From: Candidatus Choladousia intestinavium
Lineage (GTDB): Bacteria > Bacillota > Clostridia > Lachnospirales > Lachnospiraceae
DNA length: 35,203 nt
NCBI GenBank assembly: GCA_018712785.1
Contig: DVGK01000038.1
Coordinates: forward strand, 1-35,203
Reading direction: 5' to 3'
Each line of letters starts with the position of its first letter. Within the stretch, counting starts at the first letter, position 1. Below the pieces are notes generated by a model that did not search any database, was not told the origin of the DNA, and saw only the letters and a list, made by a program, of their open reading frames with translations. The translations under genes and the position numbers were made by a program. This document shows positions 7,971 to 14,196 of the stretch, one piece after another.

Positions 7971-8119
7971 CCTCTCCTCCGCTGCCTATTTTTCTCTTCG
8001 CTCTGCCCTTTTACCATATTTTTTTTCCGCTCCTCTTCCTTTTTTCTTTTATTCAGACGCTGAAAGCATTCGTCATCTATCTCATAGAAGGCATTGCCCT
8101 CCTTAATAATCTGTCCCAT
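7964..8119 (-). CDS. Small basic hypothetical protein (51 aa)
   Basis: A 51-residue protein, MGQIIKEGNAFYEIDDEC at the start, then a very charged tail rich in Lys, Arg and Glu (about 22-51) that is probably helical. AGAGG lies eight bases before the ATG at 8119. The stop codon abuts the terminator stem of the convergent Cys/Gly-rich gene. I do not recognise the family. The ordered N terminus with Tyr, Phe and Cys, the good ribosome site and the tight fit between neighbours argue that it is real. It is divergent from the small gene at 8205 and may share its sporulation-linked control. Confidence 0.6.
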   Translation of the reverse strand: MGQIIKEGNAFYEIDDECFQRLNKRKKEEERKKNMVKGQSEEKNRQRRRGK

Positions 8120-8154
8120 TATTTTTCCTCTTTTTTATTAGCATATTCTCCTGG

Positions 8155-8183
8155 GAATATTCCTGTGTATGAAAACATATAGA
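8155..8183 (+). promoter_or_regulatory. Sigma-E-like promoter of the 8205-8883 gene pair
   Basis: GAATATT (8155-8161) matches the sigma-E -35 KMATATT. After a 14-nt spacer comes CATATAGA (8176-8183), close to CATACAMT. It lies about 20 nt before the ATG at 8205. Confidence 0.4.
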
Positions 8184-8204
8184 TAGAAAAAAACAGGATC
8201 GCAT

Positions 8205-8537
8205 ATGCTGACTGCCATTGACCAGGTGGCCAATCAAAATCACCTGCAGATGATCAAAGCAGCTATCCCTTATCTGGATATCCGGAGACAGAAAATGGTC
8301 TCCGTGTGTGTCAAGCTTCTGGAGCTTGAGAATGTCCTTGCCTTTTACAGACAATCAGAAGAGTCTGCCCTTCAGGCCTGCAGCCTGAACCAGGAATCTG
8401 GCGGCGCCGCGGACATTCTCAATGATATCAGGAATTACTGCGATAAGGGAGAACAGGATTTGATTGACCAGTGTATTTCTATGCTTAATACTTTGGAACT
8501 GTACACCACCCTTGCTCAGCAGACAGATGTTCCGTAG
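8205..8537 (+). CDS. Conserved-looking hypothetical protein, all-helical (110 aa)
   Basis: I do not recognise this 110-residue protein. It is soluble, has no signal peptide, and is acidic and Leu-rich. It appears to be a run of amphipathic helices: residues 1-48 (ending KLLELENVLAFY), then 60-110 with DILNDIRNYC and LIDQCISMLNTLELY. Four Cys are spread along it. The ribosome site is weak (AGGA about seven bases before the ATG). The sigma-E-like promoter and the next gene 61 bp downstream suggest a two-gene unit made during sporulation. An alternative is a helical adaptor or structural protein of vegetative cells. Confidence 0.65.
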   Translation: MLTAIDQVANQNHLQMIKAAIPYLDIRRQKMVSVCVKLLELENVLAFYRQSEESALQACSLNQESGGAADILNDIRNYCDKGEQDLIDQCISMLNTLELYTTLAQQTDVP

Positions 8538-8598
8538 CTTTTCCGCTGGCCGGACTGTTGTGGAACGAAAAGCAAAAGGTTTTGAAAGGAGGCTTTCT

Positions 8599-8883
8599 AT
8601 GAGCGACGAATCCTGGGCGAAGGATCCCTCCCTCTCCGGAATCGATCCTGCCAAACTGCAGATGCTTTTATCTTTTACCCAGCAGGCGCAGGGCAAAAAT
8701 CAAAATGAGCTGCTGCCCATACTCATGGCAGCAGCTTCACAGTCAAAAAAAAATAAAATGTCTTTTCAGCCCTCCGAAATCGAGGCAATCATCAGCGTGC
8801 TAAAAGCCGGAAAATCTCCGGAAGAGACGCAGAAAATTGACCGTATGTGGGCACTTATGAAGCAGTTCGGAAAGATGGGATAG
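8599..8883 (+). CDS. Hypothetical protein (94 aa), second gene of the pair
   Basis: 94 residues, not recognised. It begins MSDESWAKDPSLSGIDPAK. Helices follow around LQMLLSFTQQAQGKNQ, a polar Lys-rich stretch (SQSKKNKMSF), and a C-terminal helical segment with FQPSEIEAIISVLKAG and MWALMKQFGKMG. No signal peptide or membrane segment. AAAGGAGG lies seven bases before the ATG, the best ribosome site in this cluster, and it fixes the start at 8599 even though the frame is open further upstream. It ends 8 bp from the convergent pncC-like gene. It is probably co-transcribed with 8205-8537; function unknown. Confidence 0.72.
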   Translation: MSDESWAKDPSLSGIDPAKLQMLLSFTQQAQGKNQNELLPILMAAASQSKKNKMSFQPSEIEAIISVLKAGKSPEETQKIDRMWALMKQFGKMG

Positions 8884-8891
8884 GCAAAAAT

Positions 8892-9362
8892 TCACGCCTG
8901 TTCCGCCTTCAGCAGGCTGCAGAACAAGGAAAGGGCCCGTTCTGCGGCTGCCTGGCGAATTTCCTGCCGGCTTCCGTGAAAAGTACATTTCAAAACCTTC
9001 CCCCTGCCCCGTATACAGCAGCCGATATATACAAGACCGACTGGTTCATCTCCCAGGGCAGGGCCGGCATAGCCGGTCACAGAGATGCATCCGTCAGCCC
9101 TCGCCCTGCGCATAGCGCCCAGAGCCATCTCCCATGCTGTCTCCCGGCTTACCGCCGTATATTTTTTCAGCGTTCTTTTTTTTACACCCAGCATTCTGTG
9201 CTTGGCCTGATCACAGTACGTCACATATCCCTGATGAAAGACTTCCGAGCTGCCCGGCACGGAAGTAATGGCCGCCGCCACCATCCCTCCTGTACAGGAC
9301 TCCGCCGTAGTCATCGTCATCTTTCTCTCCCGAAGGGTATTTACCATCCATTCCGCGCTCAA
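8892..9362 (-). CDS. pncC: CinA C-terminal domain protein (nicotinamide-nucleotide amidohydrolase)
   Basis: Predicted to hydrolyse nicotinamide mononucleotide to nicotinate mononucleotide and ammonia in pyridine-nucleotide salvage. It is the stand-alone 156-residue CinA-C domain without the N-terminal MoaB-like domain. The catalytic-serine motif TTAESCTGG is at about 18-26. The motif usually VTGIAGP reads VTGYAGPALGDEPVG here. The start is TTG at 9362, directly after the pgsA stop (TAATTG). GGAAGGTGA inside the end of pgsA serves as its ribosome site, so the two genes are translationally coupled. Last gene of the long minus-strand run. Activity is inferred from family. Confidence 0.88.
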   Translation of the reverse strand: MSAEWMVNTLRERKMTMTTAESCTGGMVAAAITSVPGSSEVFHQGYVTYCDQAKHRMLGVKKRTLKKYTAVSRETAWEMALGAMRRARADGCISVTGYAGPALGDEPVGLVYIGCCIRGRGKVLKCTFHGSRQEIRQAAAERALSLFCSLLKAEQA

Positions 9363-9902
9363 TTACATTTCACCTTCCAGCACTTTGCGGTTCTTGATCA
9401 GATAATCTGCCAGGGAAACCACTGTGAGAATCAGAGAGATCCACACAGACGCCTGGGCCAGTATGTCAAAGAATCCTCCCAGATCCAGAATCAGAAGAAT
9501 GACCATAATCATCTGAAATACCGTCTTAAATTTTCCCCAGTAGCTGGCCGCAATCACAATCCCTTTGTCTGAGGCCACCAGTCTGAACCCGCTGATAATA
9601 AACTCTCTGCCGATAATGATAATTACAATCCAGCCAGCCAGCATTCCCTGCTCCACAAGGCAGATCAGGGCCGAACATACCAGCAGCTTATCCGCTATAG
9701 GGTCCATGAACTTTCCAAAATCTGTAATCAGATGATGCTTCCTGGCAATATGGCCGTCCAGGCAGTCTGTAAGGCTTGCCAGAATAAACAATGCCGCCGC
9801 CACATACTTTCCGTTTTCTCCCAGTCCGTTCCACAGCATAAAAAAGACAAAAAAGGGAACCATAATAACACGAAGAACCGTTAACTTATTTGGCAAATTC
9901 AT
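9363..9902 (-). CDS. pgsA: CDP-diacylglycerol--glycerol-3-phosphate 3-phosphatidyltransferase
   Basis: Makes phosphatidylglycerol phosphate, the first committed step to phosphatidylglycerol and cardiolipin, in the cytoplasmic membrane. The 179-residue protein has about five or six hydrophobic segments. It carries the full CDP-alcohol phosphotransferase motif: Asp49, Gly50, Ala53, Arg54, Gly63, Asp67 and Asp71, in DCLDGHIARK and DFGKFMDPIADK. The ATG at 9902 overlaps the end of rimO by 17 bp, so the genes are coupled. The substrate CDP-diacylglycerol would come from cdsA at 28583-29398. The choice of PgsA over other CDP-alcohol transferases rests on the N terminus MNLPNKLTVLR and length. Confidence 0.93.
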   Translation of the reverse strand: MNLPNKLTVLRVIMVPFFVFFMLWNGLGENGKYVAAALFILASLTDCLDGHIARKHHLITDFGKFMDPIADKLLVCSALICLVEQGMLAGWIVIIIIGREFIISGFRLVASDKGIVIAASYWGKFKTVFQMIMVILLILDLGGFFDILAQASVWISLILTVVSLADYLIKNRKVLEGEM

Positions 9903-11223
9903 CGCAAATCTCTCCTATTAAATCATATTCCGAAGCTCCGGTAATCCTGGTCTTCACAAAATCCCCGGACATCAGAGTCTCCTGCGTACGCAAAAACAGA
10001 TACCCGTCTACATCCGGAGCGTCGCCATACGTTCTGGCCACATAGACATCCTCACCGGACACCTGGCCTTCAACTATAGCTGTCACCACACGTCCTTCCA
10101 TATCCCGGGCTTTGTCGAAAGCGATCTCCTGCTGCAGCTCCATGAGTTCATCTCTCCAGGTAAGCTTCGTCTCCTCATCGATCTGATCCGGCATAGACGC
10201 AGCCGGAGTATCCTCCTCCTGAGAATAGGCAAACACTCCCAGACGGTCAAACTCCATTTCATCCACGAATTCCATCATCTCCTGATGCTGCTCCCGGGTC
10301 TCGCCTGGAAATCCGGCAATCAGAGTGGTTCGCAGAATAATATCGGGAATCTCTCTGCGCAGCATTTCAACGATAGAAATCAAATCCTCCTTGCTGGTCC
10401 TGCGGCCCATCCTGCGCAGCACTTCATCAGAGGCGTGCTGGATAGGCAGATCCAGATAATGGCAGATTTTTTCTTCCCTTCGGATGGTCTCCACCAGCTC
10501 CGGATAGATTTCTTCCGGATAGCAGTATAAAATCCGGATCCACCGAAGTCCCGGTATCCGGCACAGCTTTTCCAGAAGGATATGGAGAGATTTTTCCCCA
10601 TATAAATCTTTACCGTATACCGTGGTCTCCTGGGCAACCAGTATCAGCTCTTTCACACCTTCTTCCGCAAGCTGCCCGGCCTCCCGGATCAGATGCTCCA
10701 TAGGAATGCTCCGGTAGCGTCCCCGCAGTCTGGGGATAATACAGTAGGTACAGTGCTTGTCGCACCCTTCCGCGATCTTCAGATATGCATAATGCCCGCC
10801 GGTGGTAACCACCCTTTTTCTTCCCGGCATAGGAAGATAGTTAAGCGAAGCCGCCTCCAGCTTCCTCTCTCCCTTCAAAACCGTCTCCAGGGCATCCGCA
10901 ATCTTTTCGTAGGACATCGTTCCCAAAACTGCATCTACCTCTGGAATTTCATCCAGAATCTCCTGCTGATATCTCTGGGCCATACATCCGGTTACGATCA
11001 GTGCCCGGCAGCTCCCGGCTTTCTTGTATTCTGCCATATCCAGAATCGCCTGGACGCTTTCCTCCTTTGCATCCCCGATAAAGCAGCAGGTATTAATGAC
11101 AATACCTTCCGCCAGGGTCTCGTCATCGGTAAAGGTGTGTCCCCTGTCCCTGAGAATTCCCAGCATCTCCTCAGAATCCACCAGATTCTTGTCACAGCCA
11201 AGGGAAATGAACAATAATCTCAT
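9886..11223 (-). CDS. rimO: Ribosomal protein uS12 methylthiotransferase
   Basis: Radical SAM enzyme that adds a methylthio group to the conserved Asp of ribosomal protein S12. At 445 residues it has the expected length. The N-terminal domain has the auxiliary cluster cysteines Cys10 (SLGCDKN), Cys46 (INTCCF) and Cys80 (TGCMAQ). The radical SAM core has Cys154, Cys158 and Cys161 in GCDKHCTYCIIPRLRG. A TRAM-like C-terminal domain (about 375-445) binds substrate. The S12-specific reading (RimO, not MiaB) rests on the SLGCDKNLVDSE start and overall similarity. It overlaps pgsA and follows the DUF308 gene by 3 bp. Confidence 0.95.
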   Translation of the reverse strand: MRLLFISLGCDKNLVDSEEMLGILRDRGHTFTDDETLAEGIVINTCCFIGDAKEESVQAILDMAEYKKAGSCRALIVTGCMAQRYQQEILDEIPEVDAVLGTMSYEKIADALETVLKGERKLEAASLNYLPMPGRKRVVTTGGHYAYLKIAEGCDKHCTYCIIPRLRGRYRSIPMEHLIREAGQLAEEGVKELILVAQETTVYGKDLYGEKSLHILLEKLCRIPGLRWIRILYCYPEEIYPELVETIRREEKICHYLDLPIQHASDEVLRRMGRRTSKEDLISIVEMLRREIPDIILRTTLIAGFPGETREQHQEMMEFVDEMEFDRLGVFAYSQEEDTPAASMPDQIDEETKLTWRDELMELQQEIAFDKARDMEGRVVTAIVEGQVSGEDVYVARTYGDAPDVDGYLFLRTQETLMSGDFVKTRITGASEYDLIGEICDEFAK

Positions 11224-11226
11224 ACT

Positions 11227-11844
11227 TTACTCCTGTTTTTCCTTCATCTCCAGCAGTTCCTTCAAATCCATTTCCCGGTCCGGATACTTGGCTCGGATTC
11301 TGTTCAGTGTCTTCACTCTGTAAAGAACGCAGACCATACTGATCAGATTCGTAAGTCCGTCCAGCACAAGGCAGGCGCCTGTATACAGAATCATATATTT
11401 TTCCTCAGTAAATGGATTCCACAAAAGCAGAACGGCCAGAAGCACCATCAGCAGCGCCAGAATCATGACCAGATACCACTTCTTGAATCCCAGTCTCTTC
11501 ATATTCCAGGCGCTCTGAAACTTCACCACCGCCCCAAGGAGAAGAATGATCCCCATGGCAAAGGGAAGTACAGACGCGAGAAACTCAGGATTCAGCAGAA
11601 TAAAAGCTCCGAAGGCAAGACATACGATACCGATCACCAGATCCATCTGCAGTACGCCAGAAAGGCGATCCTTCGTAAAATAGAGGATGCCGTAGGTAAT
11701 CCCTAAAACCACCATGACAAAACCCAGAATATAACAGATCATCCGCACTGAGGTAGCCGGCCATACCAGCAGCACAATCCCCAGCACAACGTAAAGGGCT
11801 GACAGCAGAATATAACTTCTTCGGAATTTTTTCATTTCATCCAT
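11227..11844 (-). CDS. DUF308/HdeD-family membrane protein
   Basis: A 205-residue integral membrane protein with six likely membrane segments (about 11-29, 33-53, 64-84, 90-108, 120-140 and 150-170) and a cytoplasmic, charged C-terminal tail. The spaced short hydrophobic hairpins with Gly-rich turns fit the DUF308/HdeD family. HdeD helps acid resistance in E. coli; the role in Firmicutes is not known. GGGAGGG lies eight bases before the ATG at 11844. An open frame extends back to 12003 but overlaps rpoZ and is spurious. It sits between rpoZ and rimO in the operon. Confidence 0.85.
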   Translation of the reverse strand: MDEMKKFRRSYILLSALYVVLGIVLLVWPATSVRMICYILGFVMVVLGITYGILYFTKDRLSGVLQMDLVIGIVCLAFGAFILLNPEFLASVLPFAMGIILLLGAVVKFQSAWNMKRLGFKKWYLVMILALLMVLLAVLLLWNPFTEEKYMILYTGACLVLDGLTNLISMVCVLYRVKTLNRIRAKYPDREMDLKELLEMKEKQE

Positions 11845-11926
11845 AGGTATACCCTCCCAAGATGTCCGCATAATCACCGCTGCTTCTTTGGTTCGCGGCA
11901 GCGCTGCAGGCTTGATACTTTGCTGC

Positions 11927-12205
11927 CTACAGCGTATTCTTTGACTCCTCTGCGTTCTCTTCCTGCTCCGGTTCCGGGGGAAGGATACGGATCTTTCCTT
12001 CATTTAATTCCGCCACCGCTTTAGATAATGGCTTAGAAACAATCTTTACATCCAGATCTCCCTTTGACTGACGGGCAATGATCTGACGCGCCCTCTTAGC
12101 CGTGGCCATTACGATGGAATAACGGCTGTTTACCACAGGGGTATCTCCCTGCTCAACCTCACTGTTTACTACCTTCATTAAATCTGAATAAGACGGATGC
12201 AGCAT
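11927..12205 (-). CDS. rpoZ: DNA-directed RNA polymerase omega subunit
   Basis: Small RNA polymerase subunit that helps beta-prime fold and bind. 92 residues with the conserved core MLHPSYSDLMKVV, SRYSIVMATAKRARQI and SKPLSKAVAELNEGKI, then an acidic tail (PEPEQEENAEESK). It starts 3 bp after the gmk stop, as expected for the Firmicute remA-gmk-rpoZ block. Confidence 0.94.
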   Translation of the reverse strand: MLHPSYSDLMKVVNSEVEQGDTPVVNSRYSIVMATAKRARQIIARQSKGDLDVKIVSKPLSKAVAELNEGKIRILPPEPEQEENAEESKNTL

Positions 12206-12208
12206 TTT

Positions 12209-12841
12209 TCATTCTCCTTTCAAAAGCTCTTTCAGTTCCATGCGTATCTGCTGAACAAACTCAAGATTCATTTTTATCTTGTCTCTCTGTGCTTCAATGA
12301 GACTGCGGATTTTTTCCACACCCTCCTCCAGGTCGTCATTGATAACCATATACTCATATTTTTCTGCCATAAGGGATTCTTCCAAAGCTCTGTGCAGCCT
12401 GCTCTGTATTACGTCCTGTGACTCCGTTCCTCTTCCCGAGAGCCGCTCAATCAGAGTCCCGGCATCCGGCGGCATCACAAACAGAAGAAGCGTATCAGGA
12501 TATCTTTTCTTAACCTTGTAGGCTCCCTGGGCTTCAATCTCCAGGATGACATCGCGTCCCTGGGCGATCTGGTCTTCCACATATTCTCTGGGAGTTCCAT
12601 AATAATTGCCGCAATAGGAGGCATACTCAATGAGCCGATCCTCCCGGATCATCTTCTCAAATTCTTCCCGGGTTTTAAAGAAATACTCTCTTCCATCCAC
12701 TTCCCCCTCTCTGGGGGCACGGGTGGTAGCCGATATGGACAGCGCATACTGTCCATACTTCTCTGTCAGCCTCTTCATCAAGGTTCCCTTGCCCACTCCG
12801 GAAAAGCCTGATACTACCACAAGAATTCCTTTTGTATTCAT
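12209..12841 (-). CDS. gmk: Guanylate kinase
   Basis: Phosphorylates GMP to GDP with ATP; cytosolic and essential for GTP, dGTP and alarmone pools. The P-loop GFSGVGKGT is at residues 12-20. The GMP-binding region has STTRAPR-like SATTRAPREGEVDGREY and the lid region has the SGRGTESQDVIQSRL segment. 210 residues is typical. Its ATG overlaps the remA stop by 4 bp (ATGA), so translation is coupled. Confidence 0.96.
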   Translation of the reverse strand: MNTKGILVVVSGFSGVGKGTLMKRLTEKYGQYALSISATTRAPREGEVDGREYFFKTREEFEKMIREDRLIEYASYCGNYYGTPREYVEDQIAQGRDVILEIEAQGAYKVKKRYPDTLLLFVMPPDAGTLIERLSGRGTESQDVIQSRLHRALEESLMAEKYEYMVINDDLEEGVEKIRSLIEAQRDKIKMNLEFVQQIRMELKELLKGE

Positions 12842-13110
12842 GTACTTCTCCCTTCCTCTTCATTCTTTAAAGCCGAAGCCACGCCATGACGCTTGGCAAT
12901 GGTTTCAGGCTGCATAGCTGAAAGAACGATCTGCCGGTTTTCCATGACGATCACAGCCTTCGTCTTCCTGCCCTGAGTTGCGTCCACTACCCGGTGCTCC
13001 TCCTTCGCCGCCTGAACCATTCGTTTCACCGGCGCGGCATCCGGATTAACCACAGCAATGACTTTCTGCATATTCACAATATTCCCAAAACCGATATTTA
13101 CAAAAGACAT
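12838..13110 (-). CDS. remA: RemA-like DNA-binding regulator (DUF370)
   Basis: In Bacillus subtilis RemA is a ring-forming DNA-binding protein that activates biofilm matrix and osmoprotection genes. This 90-residue protein has the family N terminus MSFVNIGFGNIVNMQKVIA, the central PDAAPVKRMVQ and ATQGRKTKAVIVM, and LSAMQPETIAKR. I start at 13110 where GGGAGA precedes the ATG; the upstream frame extension to 13167 runs into the end of yicC and has no support. Its place between yicC and gmk is the same as in B. subtilis. Targets here are unknown. Confidence 0.92.
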   Translation of the reverse strand: MSFVNIGFGNIVNMQKVIAVVNPDAAPVKRMVQAAKEEHRVVDATQGRKTKAVIVMENRQIVLSAMQPETIAKRHGVASALKNEEEGRST

Positions 13111-13159
13111 TTCTTTCTCTCCCTGGAACAGCCGCCGTCTCTGCCGTTTCCGGCCGCAC

Positions 13160-14038
13160 CTACTCAATATTCTGAATCTGTTCTCTCAATCGTTCAATCT
13201 CTGTCTTCAGGTCAATCGCGATATTGGAGGTGGCCAGGTCATTGGCCTTGGAGAGAATCGTATTGGCCTCCCGGTTCATCTCCTGCGCGATAAAATCCAG
13301 CTTTCTTCCTACTGTTCCCCCCTCATTCAGGGAAGCCTGCATAGTAGAAATATGGCTTTTCAGACGCACCGTCTCCTCATCCGTGCAGATTTTGTCCGCA
13401 AAGAGTATTACCTCAGCCGCGATTCTGCCGTCTTCAATCTGAGAATCCGCAAGCAGTTCCTTCACCTTTTCTTCCAGTTTCATCCGGTATTCCTCGACGA
13501 TTGCCGGATATCTCTCCTCAATGAGCGTTACATTCTCCTCCATCTTCTGAAGCTTTTCAAGAAGATCCGCTTTCAGCGCTTCACCTTCTCTGGCCCTTGA
13601 CTGAACCAGCTGCGTGCAGGCGCCGTCCAGCGCTTTATCCATCAGCGCCCAGATCTCCTGCTCGTCAATCTCCTGCTCTTCCATCACCAGAACTTCCGGA
13701 CAGCGTCCCAATACAGAGACTCTTATATCGTCTTCCAGTCCGAAGGTATCTGCCATCTTCCTGAAATTCTTCAGATACTCTGCCGCCAGATTTTCATTAT
13801 ATTTTAATGCAGTATTTCCGTTGGAAAAGTCCTCATATGTAATGAATACATCTACCTTCCCCCTCTGAACATACTGCTTCAGGAGATTTCGGATCGCCGG
13901 TTCAAAAAAACTAAATTTTTTCGGAAGCTTGATGCTTACGTCAAAATAGCGGTGGTTCACCGCTTTTATCTCTACCGTAAATTTTCTGTCGCCCTGATGG
14001 CTTTCGCATCTGCCAAAGCCTGTCATACTTTTAATCAT
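13160..14038 (-). CDS. yicC: YicC/YloC-family endoribonuclease
   Basis: Member of the YicC family (B. subtilis YloC); E. coli YicC is an endoribonuclease. 292 residues starting MIKSMTGFGRCE, the family hallmark, with the YicC-N domain over about 1-155 and the DUF1732 C-terminal domain over about 205-292, ending with KTEIERLREQIQNIE. A coiled-coil-like Glu-rich stretch lies at about 175-205. GGAGG lies six bases before the ATG. First gene of the operon, behind an excellent promoter. The RNA target here is unknown. Confidence 0.92.
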   Translation of the reverse strand: MIKSMTGFGRCESHQGDRKFTVEIKAVNHRYFDVSIKLPKKFSFFEPAIRNLLKQYVQRGKVDVFITYEDFSNGNTALKYNENLAAEYLKNFRKMADTFGLEDDIRVSVLGRCPEVLVMEEQEIDEQEIWALMDKALDGACTQLVQSRAREGEALKADLLEKLQKMEENVTLIEERYPAIVEEYRMKLEEKVKELLADSQIEDGRIAAEVILFADKICTDEETVRLKSHISTMQASLNEGGTVGRKLDFIAQEMNREANTILSKANDLATSNIAIDLKTEIERLREQIQNIE

Positions 14039-14070
14039 ATTTTCCTCCAGTAACCAAATCCTATCAGTTC

Positions 14071-14099
14071 ATTATAATCCATCCCTTATTTTCCGTCAA
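14071..14099 (-). promoter_or_regulatory. Main promoter of the yicC-remA-gmk-rpoZ run
   Basis: Minus strand -35 TTGACG (14094-14099), 17-nt spacer, -10 TATAAT (14071-14076), about 30 nt before the yicC start. I see no other strong promoter in the short gaps down to 8892, so it may drive all eight genes. Confidence 0.8.
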
Positions 14100-14119
14100 C
14101 GAAAAAAAGCGTTCCGTCT

Positions 14120-14145
14120 CACCTTAAATAAGGTGGATTTTTTTT
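14120..14145 (+). terminator. Terminator-like hairpin ahead of rqcH
   Basis: CACCTT (14120-14125), loop AAAT, AAGGTG (14130-14135), then GA and a long T-run. On the plus strand it would stop read-through before the rqcH start region. No plus-strand gene lies upstream, so its purpose is unclear. Confidence 0.4.
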
Positions 14146-14162
14146 TCCTGATCTGTTATGAT
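14134..14162 (+). promoter_or_regulatory. Candidate extended -10 promoter of rqcH
   Basis: TGTTATGAT (14154-14162) is an extended -10 (TGn plus TATGAT). A weak TGGATT (14134-14139) lies 17 nt upstream of the hexamer. The layout is the same as in front of pyrH. Confidence 0.4.
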
Positions 14163-14196
14163 ATCCAGGAATTCTTATATTAAGGGGAGACTCTAT

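Noticed and set aside
8103-8354. 83-codon minus-strand frame over the divergent small-gene region
   Set aside because: It overlaps both the better supported 51-aa gene and the start of the 8205 gene, and its start has no ribosome site.
11845-12003. Upstream extension of the DUF308 protein
   Set aside because: It runs into rpoZ in another frame; a strong ribosome site marks 11844.
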